Assembly: GCA_014378155.1 (NCBI GenBank)
Contig: JACMOF010000134.1
Location: forward strand, 1 to 8,756
DNA length: 8,756 bases
Direction of reading: 5' to 3'
Origin: Caulobacter sp.
GTDB lineage: Bacteria; Pseudomonadota; Alphaproteobacteria; Caulobacterales; Caulobacteraceae
In this document: positions 1 to 7,269 of the stretch, piece by piece
Position numbering within the stretch: position 1 is the first letter of the stretch
Layout of the letters: each line of letters begins with the position of its first letter
The notes under the pieces: generated by a model
Database searches by the model: none
Told to the model about the DNA's origin: nothing
Seen by the model: the letters and a program-made list of their open reading frames with translations, nothing else
Made by a program: the position numbers and the translations under genes

Positions 1-365
1 CGGGCGGTCTGCATGGTCAGGGTCGAGGCGCCGGAGCTGATGTGGCCATGGATCAGCGCCGAACCCGTGGCGCGGGCCAGGGCGAAGGGGTCGACACCGA
101 GGTGGCCGTAGAACCGCGCGTCCTCGACGGCGATCAGGCGCTTTTGAAACGTCGGGTCCGTGCGCTGGAGGTCGGCCCGCACCCGCCAGCGGCCGTTCTC
201 CACTGGCAAGGCGCGCAGCCAGGCGCCGCGATGATCGAGCACCACGGGTGACGAGCGCTTGGCCCGCGCCATGTCTGGCGGCAAGGCGGCGCTCAGGGCG
301 AAGAGCGCGGCCTGGACGGCGACGAAGGCGACGAGAAGGCGGGTCAGACGGGGGATGGTGAACAT
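1..365 (-). CDS. pbpC: Penicillin-binding protein 1C, N-terminal part (runs off the left edge)
   Basis: Reading the minus strand from an ATG at 365 gives 121 codons with no stop before the window edge. Residues 7-28 form a hydrophobic segment after a short basic start (Arg6, Arg9), fitting an uncleaved inner-membrane anchor. The glycosyltransferase family 51 (transglycosylase) domain then begins. Its first signature, EDARFYGHLGVD, carries the expected catalytic Glu81, and its second, SSGASTLTMQ, is at 110-119. This order and spacing match the PbpC (PBP1C) class, which polymerises peptidoglycan glycan strands in the periplasm; a transpeptidase-like domain should lie beyond the edge. The neighbouring alpha-2-macroglobulin gene upstream on the same strand strongly supports PbpC over other class A PBPs, because the two are paired in many bacteria (yfhM-pbpC in E. 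coli). No strong Shine-Dalgarno precedes the ATG. The REP-like element at 385-498 lies just upstream. The family is seen directly; the exact subclass rests partly on the neighbour. Confidence 0.9.
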   Translation of the reverse strand, partial: MFTIPRLTRLLVAFVAVQAALFALSAALPPDMARAKRSSPVVLDHRGAWLRALPVENGRWRVRADLQRTDPTFQKRLIAVEDARFYGHLGVDPFALARATGSALIHGHISSGASTLTMQTA

Positions 366-384
366 GGACGCTATTCGGCGGCGG

Positions 385-498
385 ACTTGCCCCCTCCGCG
401 CCTTCGGCGCTCCGCCCCCATAGGGGGAAGAGCGCCCTGGCGCGAACTCCGCCCCCTATGGGGCGGACAGACCGCGAAGCGGTCAGGTGGGGGCAAGT
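385..498. repeat. REP-like bipartite inverted repeat in the A2M/pbpC gap
   Basis: The gap is bounded by a perfect 10-bp inverted repeat, ACTTGCCCCC at 385-394 and its complement at 489-498. Inside are hairpins in mirrored order: stem 398-402/406-410 (loop TTC), stem 415-419/423-427 (loop ATA), a central stem at 432-436/439-443, stem 449-455/460-466 (loop CTAT) and stem 470-475/479-484 (loop GAA). The two halves are diverged copies of one unit (outer C-run, GC hairpin, then CCCCATAGGGG core) in opposite orientation, as in BIME-type pairs of REP elements. It lies 6 bp past the A2M stop and 19 bp before the pbpC start, so it may attenuate or stabilise a joint transcript. No T-tract for a classical terminator is seen. 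Confidence 0.7.
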
Positions 499-504
499 GG
501 CTCC

Positions 505-3500
505 CTACCCTCCCGGCGCCACGTTGATCCGCCCCGCGTCAGAGCGCGCATTGAGGCTGGGCCGGTACATGTCCTTGGCGATCGCCCCAGGCAGGAAGAA
601 TTCGCCCGGCGTCACGGCCCGCGCCACATAGGCCATGGCGAACGGCTTGTTCCCCGCCAGGTCGAGCGCGGCGATGTAGCGGTCGTCGCGGCTTTCCTGG
701 ACATCCGGATTGGTCAGTTCGCCCAGGAACTTGAACGGGCCGTTCTGGGCGTCGTCGGCGCCGAGCGTGGTCTCGATCTCGAAGCCGGCCGGCAGGGCGT
801 CGTCTATCACCAAGGCGGTGGAGCGGGCCTGCATGGAGCGGCCGGAAACCAGCACGATCACCCGGTCGCCCTGATGAATCTGGCTGGGATCAATCGCTCC
901 GCCGGTCATCGAGAACAGCCGCTTGCCCACCGACAAGCCGTTGCTCGCCGCGCCCGGCGCCAGGATCGGCGTGCCGCGAACGCTGACTGTCCGCCACAGG
1001 GCGCCCTTGCCCCGGTTGGTGAAGTGAGCGTCGGTCAGCTTGCCCACGGCCCAGCGCGGCGAACCGCCGGCCGGCGGCAAGGCCACTGCGCCTTGGGCGT
1101 CGATGGTCATCGGACCCGAGGCTTTCAGCAGCTGGCTGGCCGCGAACAGCAGCGACGCCTGCTCCTGGGTGTTGAGGGCGTCAGGATCCTTGACCACGTT
1201 CTCCAGCCGGCTTTGCAACTGCCGGGCCACGTCCATCTGGCCGGCCTGGGCCGCCAGGGCGGTGACGGCGGCGACGTCGCGCAGCGGGCTCTGGTACCAG
1301 TCGCTCTCGTCGCGCCAGCCCAGCGACTTGACCGCCTGGCGCATGGCCGGGCGGGCCCGCGCCTGGTCGCCCATCAAGGCCAGGCCGGCCGCCACCTGGG
1401 CCTTGGCCAGGGGCTGGTCCTCGTCCTTCATCTGCACATCGTGCCACCAGCGCAGCCGCGCCAGGTCGCCGCGCCCGGCCTTGGCCAGCACGTAGAGGGC
1501 GTAGGCCGAGGCCCGGCGGCGCATGCGCTCCGTCGCCTTCTTCGAGGCGTCGGGATTGGCGGCCCACCATTCGGGATATTCGGTGCGGTAGGAGATCGAG
1601 GTCCAGCTGTCGGGACGACTGATCTGGCGCATGGCGTTCAGCGCCTTGTCCATCGCCTCGTCGGGCACCGCTATGCCCTGGCCCTTGGCCTCGACCAGGA
1701 AGTCGGTGGCGTAGGCGCCCAGCCAGGCGTCAGCCTCGCCGTCGCCGACCCGCCACAGGCCGAAGGCCCCGTCCAGGGTCTGGCGATCCAGCAGCTTGCC
1801 CACCGCCGCGGCCAGTATGGCCGGGTTGCGTTTCAGCTTAGGATCGCTGGACACGCTCTGGGCGTAGAGCAGCGGATAGGCCGTCGAGACCAGCTGCTCG
1901 GTGCAGCCATAGGGGTAGCGCTGAAGGGCCACCGCGATCGCCGCCGGGTCGAAGCCGCGGATCGGCGAATAGCTGACCTGCAACGTCACGTCGCCGGCCG
2001 CCAGCCCCGACATCAGCCGATAGTCGGGCGTATAGGTCTCGCCCGGCTGGGCCAGTTCGGTCGTCGTGCGCACCACGTCGCCCCAGCCCAGGCGGGTCTG
2101 GATCGGGTAGTCCTTGCTGGTGTTGAAGCCCGGCCCGGCCACCTTGAAGCCGATCTTGCCGATGCCCGTCACATTGGGCGCCAGGAAGGGAATCTTCTCG
2201 GCGACCCGCTGGCCCAGCATCAGGGTAATGATCTTCTTGAAGGCCACGGCGATGCCGTTGGTGGACCAGGCCTCGACCGTATAGGCCCCGGCCTTGCCCT
2301 CGACATTGTGCAGCTCCAGCGTGGCCATCGGCTTGTCGCCGGGGGCCAGGAAGCGCGGCAGGTTGAGGTCGGCGACCACGGGCTGGCGCACGGTCATCGC
2401 CTTGGCGCCCGAGCCGACGGCGGTGTCGGTCCAGGCCACGGCCATGATCCGCAACTCGCCGTTGAAGTCGCCGGCCGGCAGCTTGACCACCGCCTTGCCG
2501 TCCAGCCCCGTCTCGACGATGCCGGACCACAGGGCCACGGTCTTGATCGGCGTGGTCGTCAGGCCTTCGCCGCCCAGTTCGTCGGCGCCGAAATTGACAT
2601 TGGCCGGCGCGCCCATGTTCGGGTCGAGCAGGCGGCCGTAGTCGTCGCGATAGTTCAGGGTCAGGGCCCGCTTGCCAAAGTACCACTTCACCGGGTCGGG
2701 GCTGTCCTGGCGTGTCAGGCGCAGGATGCCTTCGTCCACGGCCGCGATGGTGACCTTGGCCTTCTGGCCAAAGCCCAGGCCTTGCACCTTGATCGGGATC
2801 TCGACCGGCGCCTTGGAGTCCAGCTTCACCGGCGTCCCGATATCCACCGTCAGCTTGCGGCCCTTGGGATCGAGCGGCACATAGATCAGGCCGAGCGCCC
2901 GCTTGGGCTTGGGCGAGCTGACCGGGTCGCGCGGCTGGATCACCGTGACCAGCACATAGGCCCCGCCGCCCCAGGCCGCCGAGGTCTTCAGCTTCACGGT
3001 CGTGCCGTTCTCGCCAACGCTGAGGGTCTTGAAGTCGATCAGGCGATCGGTGGCGACCGCCACCTGCACCTGGCCGGCATAGGGTGACTTGATGGCGATT
3101 TCCACCGTGTCGCCCTGGCTGTAGCTCTTGGTCCCGGCGCTGACCCGCACGAAGTCGGGCGCCTCGCCTTCCTTGGCGGGCGAACCCCAGCCGGACGAGA
3201 ACTTGGTGACGGTCTTGCTGCCGTCGGCCCCCTCGACGACCAGGCGATAGTCGCCCCAGCCGAGGCGGCGGTTGAAGCGCGCGGGTTGGCCGGCGCCGAT
3301 ATTGACCGTGGCCTTGGCCACCACCGCGTCGCGGCTGGTGCGCCGCCACTGCCAGCGACCGTCCTGCTGGAACCAGTCATAGCTCCAGTTCTCGCTGATC
3401 AGGGTGTAGGTCGCCGTCGCGCCGACGCGGACGCCGGCGGCGTTGACCGCGATCATCTCCAGGCTGACCGGCGGATCGCCGCGCCCGGCGTCGCCCTGCT

Positions 3501-5541
3501 CGACCTTGACCCCGTAATAGACAGGCTTGCCGCGCACCTTAAGCTCAAGGTTCTCGCGCACCGGACGGCCGCCGGGCTCGAACACCGAGGCGGTGACCGA
3601 GGCCACCAGCGGCTGGGCGGTGTCGGCCGCGTCGCTCGTCCCCAGGTTCAGCATGGCGTGGCCGTCGCCGTCGGTGACGGTCGTGCCCAGCTCGATGAAC
3701 TTCTCGTCGAAGGGCGTCAGGGCGTCGCCCCACTGGAAGTCCTTGAACTGCGGGAAGGGATCGCTGTCGATCTTCAGCCGCGCCTCGCCCTGGGTCTGCA
3801 GACCCGCGCCCGGCGCGCCGTAGAGGAAGCGGGCCGAGACGTCGATCTGTCGCGCCTGGCCGCCGGCGATCGGTACGGACTCCTGGCCCGTGGCGGTCAC
3901 CGCCAGGCGTTGCGGGGCGAAGTCCTCGACGCTGAAGCTCAGAGATCCCGCCTGCGCCTCGACGCCCTCCATCATCAGCACGGCGGTCCAGCGGCCGCGT
4001 GGCGCGCTGCGCGGGAGGGCGATGTCGGCCAGCACGGCGCCGGCGTCGGCCCGGCTGAAGGCGTAGCGACGGAACTCGACGCCCGAGGGGCGCTTGACCA
4101 GGATATAGCCCTTGCGGTCATTGACCGCCTTGGCCAGCCGGTCGCGGACCATGGCCGTCAGGTGCACGGTCTCGCCGGGGCGATAGATGCCGCGATCAGC
4201 GTAGAGGAAGCCGTCGATGTCGCTGGCCACGGCCCGGCCGCCGTCCGATTCGGTGCGGCCCCCCACGCCCTGCTTGGACAGGTCGACCGGCGAGCGGTCC
4301 AGGTCCAGCACCGCCAGGTCGCCTTCGCCGCCGTAGGCCATGACCATCTTGGCATGCGACGCGCCCTCGCCGTCCATCAGGGCGCGGGGGAAGCGCACCC
4401 GGCCGTCGGCGTCGCTCTTGGCCTGCGCCAAGTCCTCGCCGTCCTTGGCCACCAGGGCCACGCGCACGCCCGACAGGGTCTTGGCGGTCTTCAGCGAGCG
4501 GACCACGACGTCGAGAGACTCGTCGCCATCATAGGCGATCAGCGCCATGTCGGTGAACATGATCCAGCGGCGGGCCTGGGCCGGAGCCGGCTCCTCGTCG
4601 CCTTCCGGCTTGCGGCCGCCCGAGGCGTCGCGCGCCTTGATCACATAGCCGCCAGCCTTCATTTCCTTCAGCACCGCGCCGAGCGGGAAGACGGTGGTCG
4701 CCTTCTGGCCAGCCGCGCTATCCACCTTGATGACGCCCTTCCAGACCTGGCGGCCCTCGTCGTCGGGGCTGTCGTCGCCATAGTCGCTGGCATAGTCGCC
4801 CTCGCCGGTCGGGTCGGGGGCGCTGATCGACTTGCGCACCAGGTTGCGGTCCGACACCCGCCAGACCTCGATGGCCAGCTTGGAGACGTTCATGGTCTCA
4901 AGCGCCACGCCGTCGGATTCCTCGCGCGGCAGGATCACGCCGTCGCCGGCGAAGCCCACATAGGGCGGCTTCTCCCCGAAGGTGAAGTCGACATCGGCAT
5001 TGGCGCCCAGGGTCTCGCCGTTGCGGCCGGGCAGGCCCTTGAGCAGGGTGACGCGATGGTCGGCGAACCCGACGCCGCCGACGCAGATCTCGTCATCCTT
5101 TACCCGCACGGCCGGCTGGTGGCCGATATCGGGCGAGAGCAGCACGAAGTCGGCATAGGGCTTGGACGGGTCGAGCGCCTTGCTCATCCGGATACAGGCC
5201 ATCGGCGCGGCGCCGGAGCTGTCGATGCGGCTCTGCCAGACGGCGAAGCTCTCGGGCTTGGGAACGCCGCGACGCGGGGCGTTGGCGGAGCGGGGCTTGC
5301 CAAACAGCGACCAGGCCTGAGCCTTGGGCGCGGTGGCCGTCGCGGCCGACTTGCCACCGAACCAGCCGAGATCGGAGACCTTTCCCACGGCGAAGCCGCC
5401 GCCGAAGCCCACGACCAGGGCGCCCAGCGCCACGGCCGCCAGGGGCGACTTCAGGCTTGGCGGAATCTTGCTCTTGAACTGGGCCCAACGGGCGGCGATG
5501 GCTTCGCGTCCGCTCACCGGCGGCGTCTCGTCCGTCGACAT
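505..5541 (-). CDS. Bacterial alpha-2-macroglobulin, thioester type, membrane-anchored
   Basis: A 1678-residue protein, close to E. coli YfhM/ECAM in length and layout. These proteins trap proteases in the periplasm: cleavage of a bait region exposes a reactive thioester that binds the attacker. Visible from the N-terminus: a cytoplasmic tail with basic residues (1-32), one membrane segment (33-53), then a periplasmic region with only two cysteines (Cys116, Cys153), possibly a disulfide. An acidic Asp-rich loop is near 245-263. The MG2-like domain has DRGIYRPGE near 448-456, a bait-region domain spans roughly 790-930, and the central A2M domain is roughly 990-1085. The thioester motif CTEQ is at 1213-1216 (preceded by YPYG) in an alpha-helical domain, followed by a C-terminal MG-type domain from about 1560. 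The ATG at 5541 is preferred over the in-frame TTG at 5556 because GGGGGA (5549-5554) sits 7 nt before it and overlaps the TTG region. Unlike YfhM there is no lipobox cysteine. It precedes pbpC on the same strand, 139 bp apart. Domain borders are estimates. Confidence 0.95.
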   Translation of the reverse strand: MSTDETPPVSGREAIAARWAQFKSKIPPSLKSPLAAVALGALVVGFGGGFAVGKVSDLGWFGGKSAATATAPKAQAWSLFGKPRSANAPRRGVPKPESFAVWQSRIDSSGAAPMACIRMSKALDPSKPYADFVLLSPDIGHQPAVRVKDDEICVGGVGFADHRVTLLKGLPGRNGETLGANADVDFTFGEKPPYVGFAGDGVILPREESDGVALETMNVSKLAIEVWRVSDRNLVRKSISAPDPTGEGDYASDYGDDSPDDEGRQVWKGVIKVDSAAGQKATTVFPLGAVLKEMKAGGYVIKARDASGGRKPEGDEEPAPAQARRWIMFTDMALIAYDGDESLDVVVRSLKTAKTLSGVRVALVAKDGEDLAQAKSDADGRVRFPRALMDGEGASHAKMVMAYGGEGDLAVLDLDRSPVDLSKQGVGGRTESDGGRAVASDIDGFLYADRGIYRPGETVHLTAMVRDRLAKAVNDRKGYILVKRPSGVEFRRYAFSRADAGAVLADIALPRSAPRGRWTAVLMMEGVEAQAGSLSFSVEDFAPQRLAVTATGQESVPIAGGQARQIDVSARFLYGAPGAGLQTQGEARLKIDSDPFPQFKDFQWGDALTPFDEKFIELGTTVTDGDGHAMLNLGTSDAADTAQPLVASVTASVFEPGGRPVRENLELKVRGKPVYYGVKVEQGDAGRGDPPVSLEMIAVNAAGVRVGATATYTLISENWSYDWFQQDGRWQWRRTSRDAVVAKATVNIGAGQPARFNRRLGWGDYRLVVEGADGSKTVTKFSSGWGSPAKEGEAPDFVRVSAGTKSYSQGDTVEIAIKSPYAGQVQVAVATDRLIDFKTLSVGENGTTVKLKTSAAWGGGAYVLVTVIQPRDPVSSPKPKRALGLIYVPLDPKGRKLTVDIGTPVKLDSKAPVEIPIKVQGLGFGQKAKVTIAAVDEGILRLTRQDSPDPVKWYFGKRALTLNYRDDYGRLLDPNMGAPANVNFGADELGGEGLTTTPIKTVALWSGIVETGLDGKAVVKLPAGDFNGELRIMAVAWTDTAVGSGAKAMTVRQPVVADLNLPRFLAPGDKPMATLELHNVEGKAGAYTVEAWSTNGIAVAFKKIITLMLGQRVAEKIPFLAPNVTGIGKIGFKVAGPGFNTSKDYPIQTRLGWGDVVRTTTELAQPGETYTPDYRLMSGLAAGDVTLQVSYSPIRGFDPAAIAVALQRYPYGCTEQLVSTAYPLLYAQSVSSDPKLKRNPAILAAAVGKLLDRQTLDGAFGLWRVGDGEADAWLGAYATDFLVEAKGQGIAVPDEAMDKALNAMRQISRPDSWTSISYRTEYPEWWAANPDASKKATERMRRRASAYALYVLAKAGRGDLARLRWWHDVQMKDEDQPLAKAQVAAGLALMGDQARARPAMRQAVKSLGWRDESDWYQSPLRDVAAVTALAAQAGQMDVARQLQSRLENVVKDPDALNTQEQASLLFAASQLLKASGPMTIDAQGAVALPPAGGSPRWAVGKLTDAHFTNRGKGALWRTVSVRGTPILAPGAASNGLSVGKRLFSMTGGAIDPSQIHQGDRVIVLVSGRSMQARSTALVIDDALPAGFEIETTLGADDAQNGPFKFLGELTNPDVQESRDDRYIAALDLAGNKPFAMAYVARAVTPGEFFLPGAIAKDMYRPSLNARSDAGRINVAPGG

Positions 5542-5580
5542 CCCGTAGTCCCCCAACTCGCGCGTATTGGGGTGGACTTG

Positions 5581-5604
5581 AACCTAAGCCGGGGAAGGGG
5601 TCAA
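5581..5604 (-). promoter_or_regulatory. Possible promoter of the A2M gene (weak)
   Basis: On the minus strand, TTGACC (5599-5604) lies 12 bp before TAGGTT (5581-5586), about 40 bp upstream of the A2M start. TTGACC fits the -35 element, and the short spacing is of the kind reported for Caulobacter housekeeping promoters. The -10 match is poor, however, so this is only a candidate. If real, the leader would be short and A2M would be transcribed separately from the carbonic anhydrase, which the REP-like pair between them would also favour. Confidence 0.2.
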
Positions 5605-5617
5605 CGGATCAGCGAGC

Positions 5618-5678
5618 ACTTTCCCTCGCCCCTTGCGGGAGAGGGTGGCCTCGCGGAGCGAGGTCGGGTGAGGGGTCG
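5618..5678. repeat. REP-like palindrome, left copy of a facing pair
   Basis: This unit consists of a C-rich/G-rich imperfect hairpin (about 5623-5645) followed by a perfect stem CCTCGC/GCGAGG (5649-5654/5658-5663, loop GGA) and the tail TGAGGGGTCG (5669-5678). The tail pairs as a 10-bp inverted repeat with 5716-5725 of the facing unit. Sequences of this kind (CCCTCGCCCC... GAGAGGG... GGGTGAGGGG) are dispersed in Caulobacter-type genomes. It occupies the space between A2M and the carbonic anhydrase and is not coding. Confidence 0.65.
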
Positions 5679-5715
5679 ATGAAAGAGTCGGCTGCCTGCT
5701 GCGGAAAGCTGCGCG

Positions 5716-5770
5716 CGACCCCTCATCCGTCGGCCTTCGGCCGCCACCTTCTCCTCAGGGGGAGAAGGAT
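5716..5770. repeat. REP-like palindrome, right copy of a facing pair
   Basis: Begins with CGACCCCTCA (5716-5725), the complement of the tail of the left unit. It then has a GC stem CGGCC/GGCCG (5731-5735/5739-5743, loop TTC) and a perfect 8-bp stem CCTTCTCC/GGAGAAGG (5747-5754/5761-5768, loop TCAGGG). With the left unit it makes a BIME-like head-to-head arrangement separated by 37 bp of plain sequence. Confidence 0.65.
5747..5768 (-). terminator. Possible transcript 3' end hairpin of the carbonic anhydrase gene
   Basis: An 8-bp perfect stem with a 6-nt loop begins 3 bp after the carbonic anhydrase TAA on the minus strand. It is followed by GTGGCGGCC rather than a U-tract, so it is not a classical intrinsic terminator. 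It belongs to the REP-like unit and may instead protect the 3' end of the mRNA. Confidence 0.35.
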
Positions 5771-5771
5771 T

Positions 5772-6593
5772 TTAAGCGTCGAACGCGACCTGAGCGGTGG
5801 AAAGGTCGTAGCAAGCCGAGACGATCTTGAGACGACCCTCGGCCAGCTTGGCCGCCAGCACCCCGTCGGCGACCTTTAGGCGGGCGGCGGTGTCGCGGAC
5901 ATTCTGGCGAATGGCGGCGTCCTGCAGGTCGGCTGGGTGGCGCTCCTGGGCCTCCAGCACCGCCGGCAAGATCGGCAGCACCATGTTCAGCAGCGCACCA
6001 TGCAGGTCGATATGTTTGGTGGCCACATCGACCGCCGCCCCGACCGCGCCGCACTTGGTGTGACCCAGCACGACCACCAGCGGCGCGCCCAGATGCTCGA
6101 CGGCGTAGACGATCGAGCCCAGGCCCTCCTGGCCCACTGTCGATCCAGCCACACGGACCACGAACAGTTCGCCCAGATTGCAGTCGAAGATCAGTTCGGG
6201 GCCGACGCGGCTGTCGCTGCAGCCGACGATCACCGCGAACGGCTTCTGGCCAGCCGCCATCTCGGCGATCCGGGCCGCGCCCGGCAGGGCGATACTGGCC
6301 CCGCCCCGCGAGAAGATGGCGTTGCCCTGCTTGAGCCGGCCGAGGGCCTCGTCGGGACTGACCCGTGGCGGCTCGACATGCACGGCCTCGACCGGCTCGG
6401 CGCCCTCGAGCGGCTTGACCTCGGCCAACACCTTATCGAGCGCGGCCTTGTCGGAGGGGTGAGACTTCAGCGCCCGGCGCGTGCGGCGGCCCTTGCGGGT
6501 CAGCACCGACGGCGTGTCGCCCTCGGCCCAGGCCAAGACGGGCACGGCCAGGCCGGACGCCAAAGCCCCTAGCAGGAGTCGTCTCGAAACCAT
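5772..6593 (-). CDS. Beta-class carbonic anhydrase with Tat-like export signal
   Basis: A 273-residue protein for reversible hydration of CO2 to bicarbonate. The beta-class zinc site is complete: Cys125, Asp127 and Arg129 in GCSDSR, and His178 and Cys181 in GHTKCG, with the usual LGELFVVRVAG strand between. The N-terminus is MVSRRLLLGALASGLAV followed by AWA and EGD. This is a twin-arginine-type signal (SRRLLL, hydrophobic core, likely cleavage after Ala23), so the enzyme probably acts in the periplasm after folding with zinc in the cytoplasm. Residues about 24-75 form a basic then acidic linker before the enzyme fold. I chose the ATG at 6593 over the in-frame TTG at 6608: the ATG puts the twin arginines at residues 4-5 and has GGGGGA at 6598-6603, though the 4-nt spacing is short. 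It lies 82 bp after the Lrp-type gene on the same strand, and co-transcription is possible but unproven. The Tat route is inferred from the motif only. Confidence 0.92.
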   Translation of the reverse strand: MVSRRLLLGALASGLAVPVLAWAEGDTPSVLTRKGRRTRRALKSHPSDKAALDKVLAEVKPLEGAEPVEAVHVEPPRVSPDEALGRLKQGNAIFSRGGASIALPGAARIAEMAAGQKPFAVIVGCSDSRVGPELIFDCNLGELFVVRVAGSTVGQEGLGSIVYAVEHLGAPLVVVLGHTKCGAVGAAVDVATKHIDLHGALLNMVLPILPAVLEAQERHPADLQDAAIRQNVRDTAARLKVADGVLAAKLAEGRLKIVSACYDLSTAQVAFDA

Positions 6594-6675
6594 CTCATCC
6601 CCCGACAAGAACCGCGATTGGTGGAGACCAGTCCTGGCAGGGGAAGGTTAACCCCGCCGCAACGAAAGGTTGGTT

Positions 6676-7149
6676 TCAAAGCGGCAATTCGACACGTTTG
6701 ACCACTGTGCGCATGGCGATCGACGAGCTGACCCGAACCACGCCGGGGATGCGCGTCAGCTCTCGCGCGTGCACTCGCTCCAGGTCATCGACATCGGCCA
6801 CCACCAGCCTTAGCAAATAGTCCGAGCCGCCAGTCATCAGGTAGCACTCGGCCACCTCGCGCACGTGGGACACCGCCTTCTCGAAGGCGCTGAGCGTCGT
6901 CTCGGCCTGGGACGACAGGGTGACGGTGACGAAGACGCTGAGCGGCAGGCCCACCGCCCGCTCGTCGATCACCGCCGCGTAACGACCGATCACCCCGCCC
7001 TCCTCCAGTGCCCGCACGCGACGCAGACAGGCGGATTCGGAAAGATTCACCGCCTCGGCCATTTCCACATAGCTGGCTCGGCCGCGACGCTGCAGCAGGG
7101 TCAGCAGCTTTCGATCGAAGGCGTCGAGGATGACCGCAGCTTTTTTCAC
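6676..7149 (-). CDS. Lrp/AsnC-family transcriptional regulator, probable regulator of ald
   Basis: A 157-residue protein, a normal length for the family. The N-terminal winged helix-turn-helix covers about residues 8-60: LDAFDRKLLTLLQ, then the recognition region VNLSESACLRRVRALEEGGVI. The C-terminal RAM (amino-acid-binding, oligomerising) domain covers about 65-150, with the effector-loop signature TGGSDYLLRL at 106-115. The start is the GTG at 7149, because GGAG (7158-7161) lies 8 nt before it and the family's Lrp-type N-terminus begins there. The open frame continues upstream to 8469, but that extension is the antisense of ald and is not real. Lrp-type proteins form dimers and octamers that bind DNA and sense amino acids. 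Divergent placement from ald matches AldR/Ald arrangements, so alanine or another small amino acid is the likely effector (inference). It probably also regulates itself. Confidence 0.93.
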   Translation of the reverse strand: MKKAAVILDAFDRKLLTLLQRRGRASYVEMAEAVNLSESACLRRVRALEEGGVIGRYAAVIDERAVGLPLSVFVTVTLSSQAETTLSAFEKAVSHVREVAECYLMTGGSDYLLRLVVADVDDLERVHARELTRIPGVVRVSSSIAMRTVVKRVELPL

Positions 7150-7269
7150 CGTGAGGGCTCCGTGGCGCAGGATTCCTGCATACCATGGTTCTCGTCGCAT
7201 GAAATGCCCCAGGAACCTGCGGGCGCACGGGCGTAAACCAGCGTCAAAAGCCCTTAGGAGGAGACTATC
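7150..7269. promoter_or_regulatory. Divergent control region between the Lrp-type regulator and ald
   Basis: The 120 bp between the two start codons must hold both promoters and probably the operator. A broken inverted repeat TTCCTG (7173-7178)/CAGGAA (7210-7215) is centred near 7194. Inside it are the palindromes CCATGG (7183-7188) and GCATGAAATGC (7197-7207), the latter of a size and AT-centred form typical of Lrp-family half-site pairs. One GANTC (7171-7175), the methylation target of CcrM in Caulobacter relatives, is present. I could not find a convincing -35/-10 pair on either strand. TTGACG on the minus strand (7242-7247) has no good -10 partner. The operator role is inference. Confidence 0.55.
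7256..7261 (+). promoter_or_regulatory. Strong ribosome-binding site of ald
   Basis: AGGAGG, a perfect anti-16S match, lies 8 nt before the ATG at 7270. It is the best Shine-Dalgarno in the window, fixes the ald start and suggests efficient translation once transcribed. Confidence 0.9.

Noticed and set aside
42..251. 69-codon plus-strand open frame at the left edge
   Set aside because: It is antisense to pbpC, whose minus-strand translation contains both glycosyltransferase signatures.
487..3087. 866-codon plus-strand open frame
   Set aside because: It is antisense to the A2M gene in a very GC-rich region. Its translation is Gly/Arg/His/Gln-rich with no recognisable domain, while the minus strand gives clear A2M motifs.
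3286..5682. 798-codon plus-strand open frame
   Set aside because: It is also antisense to A2M. Its last residues are translated from the REP-like repeat (FPSPLAGEGGLAERG), a common artefact.
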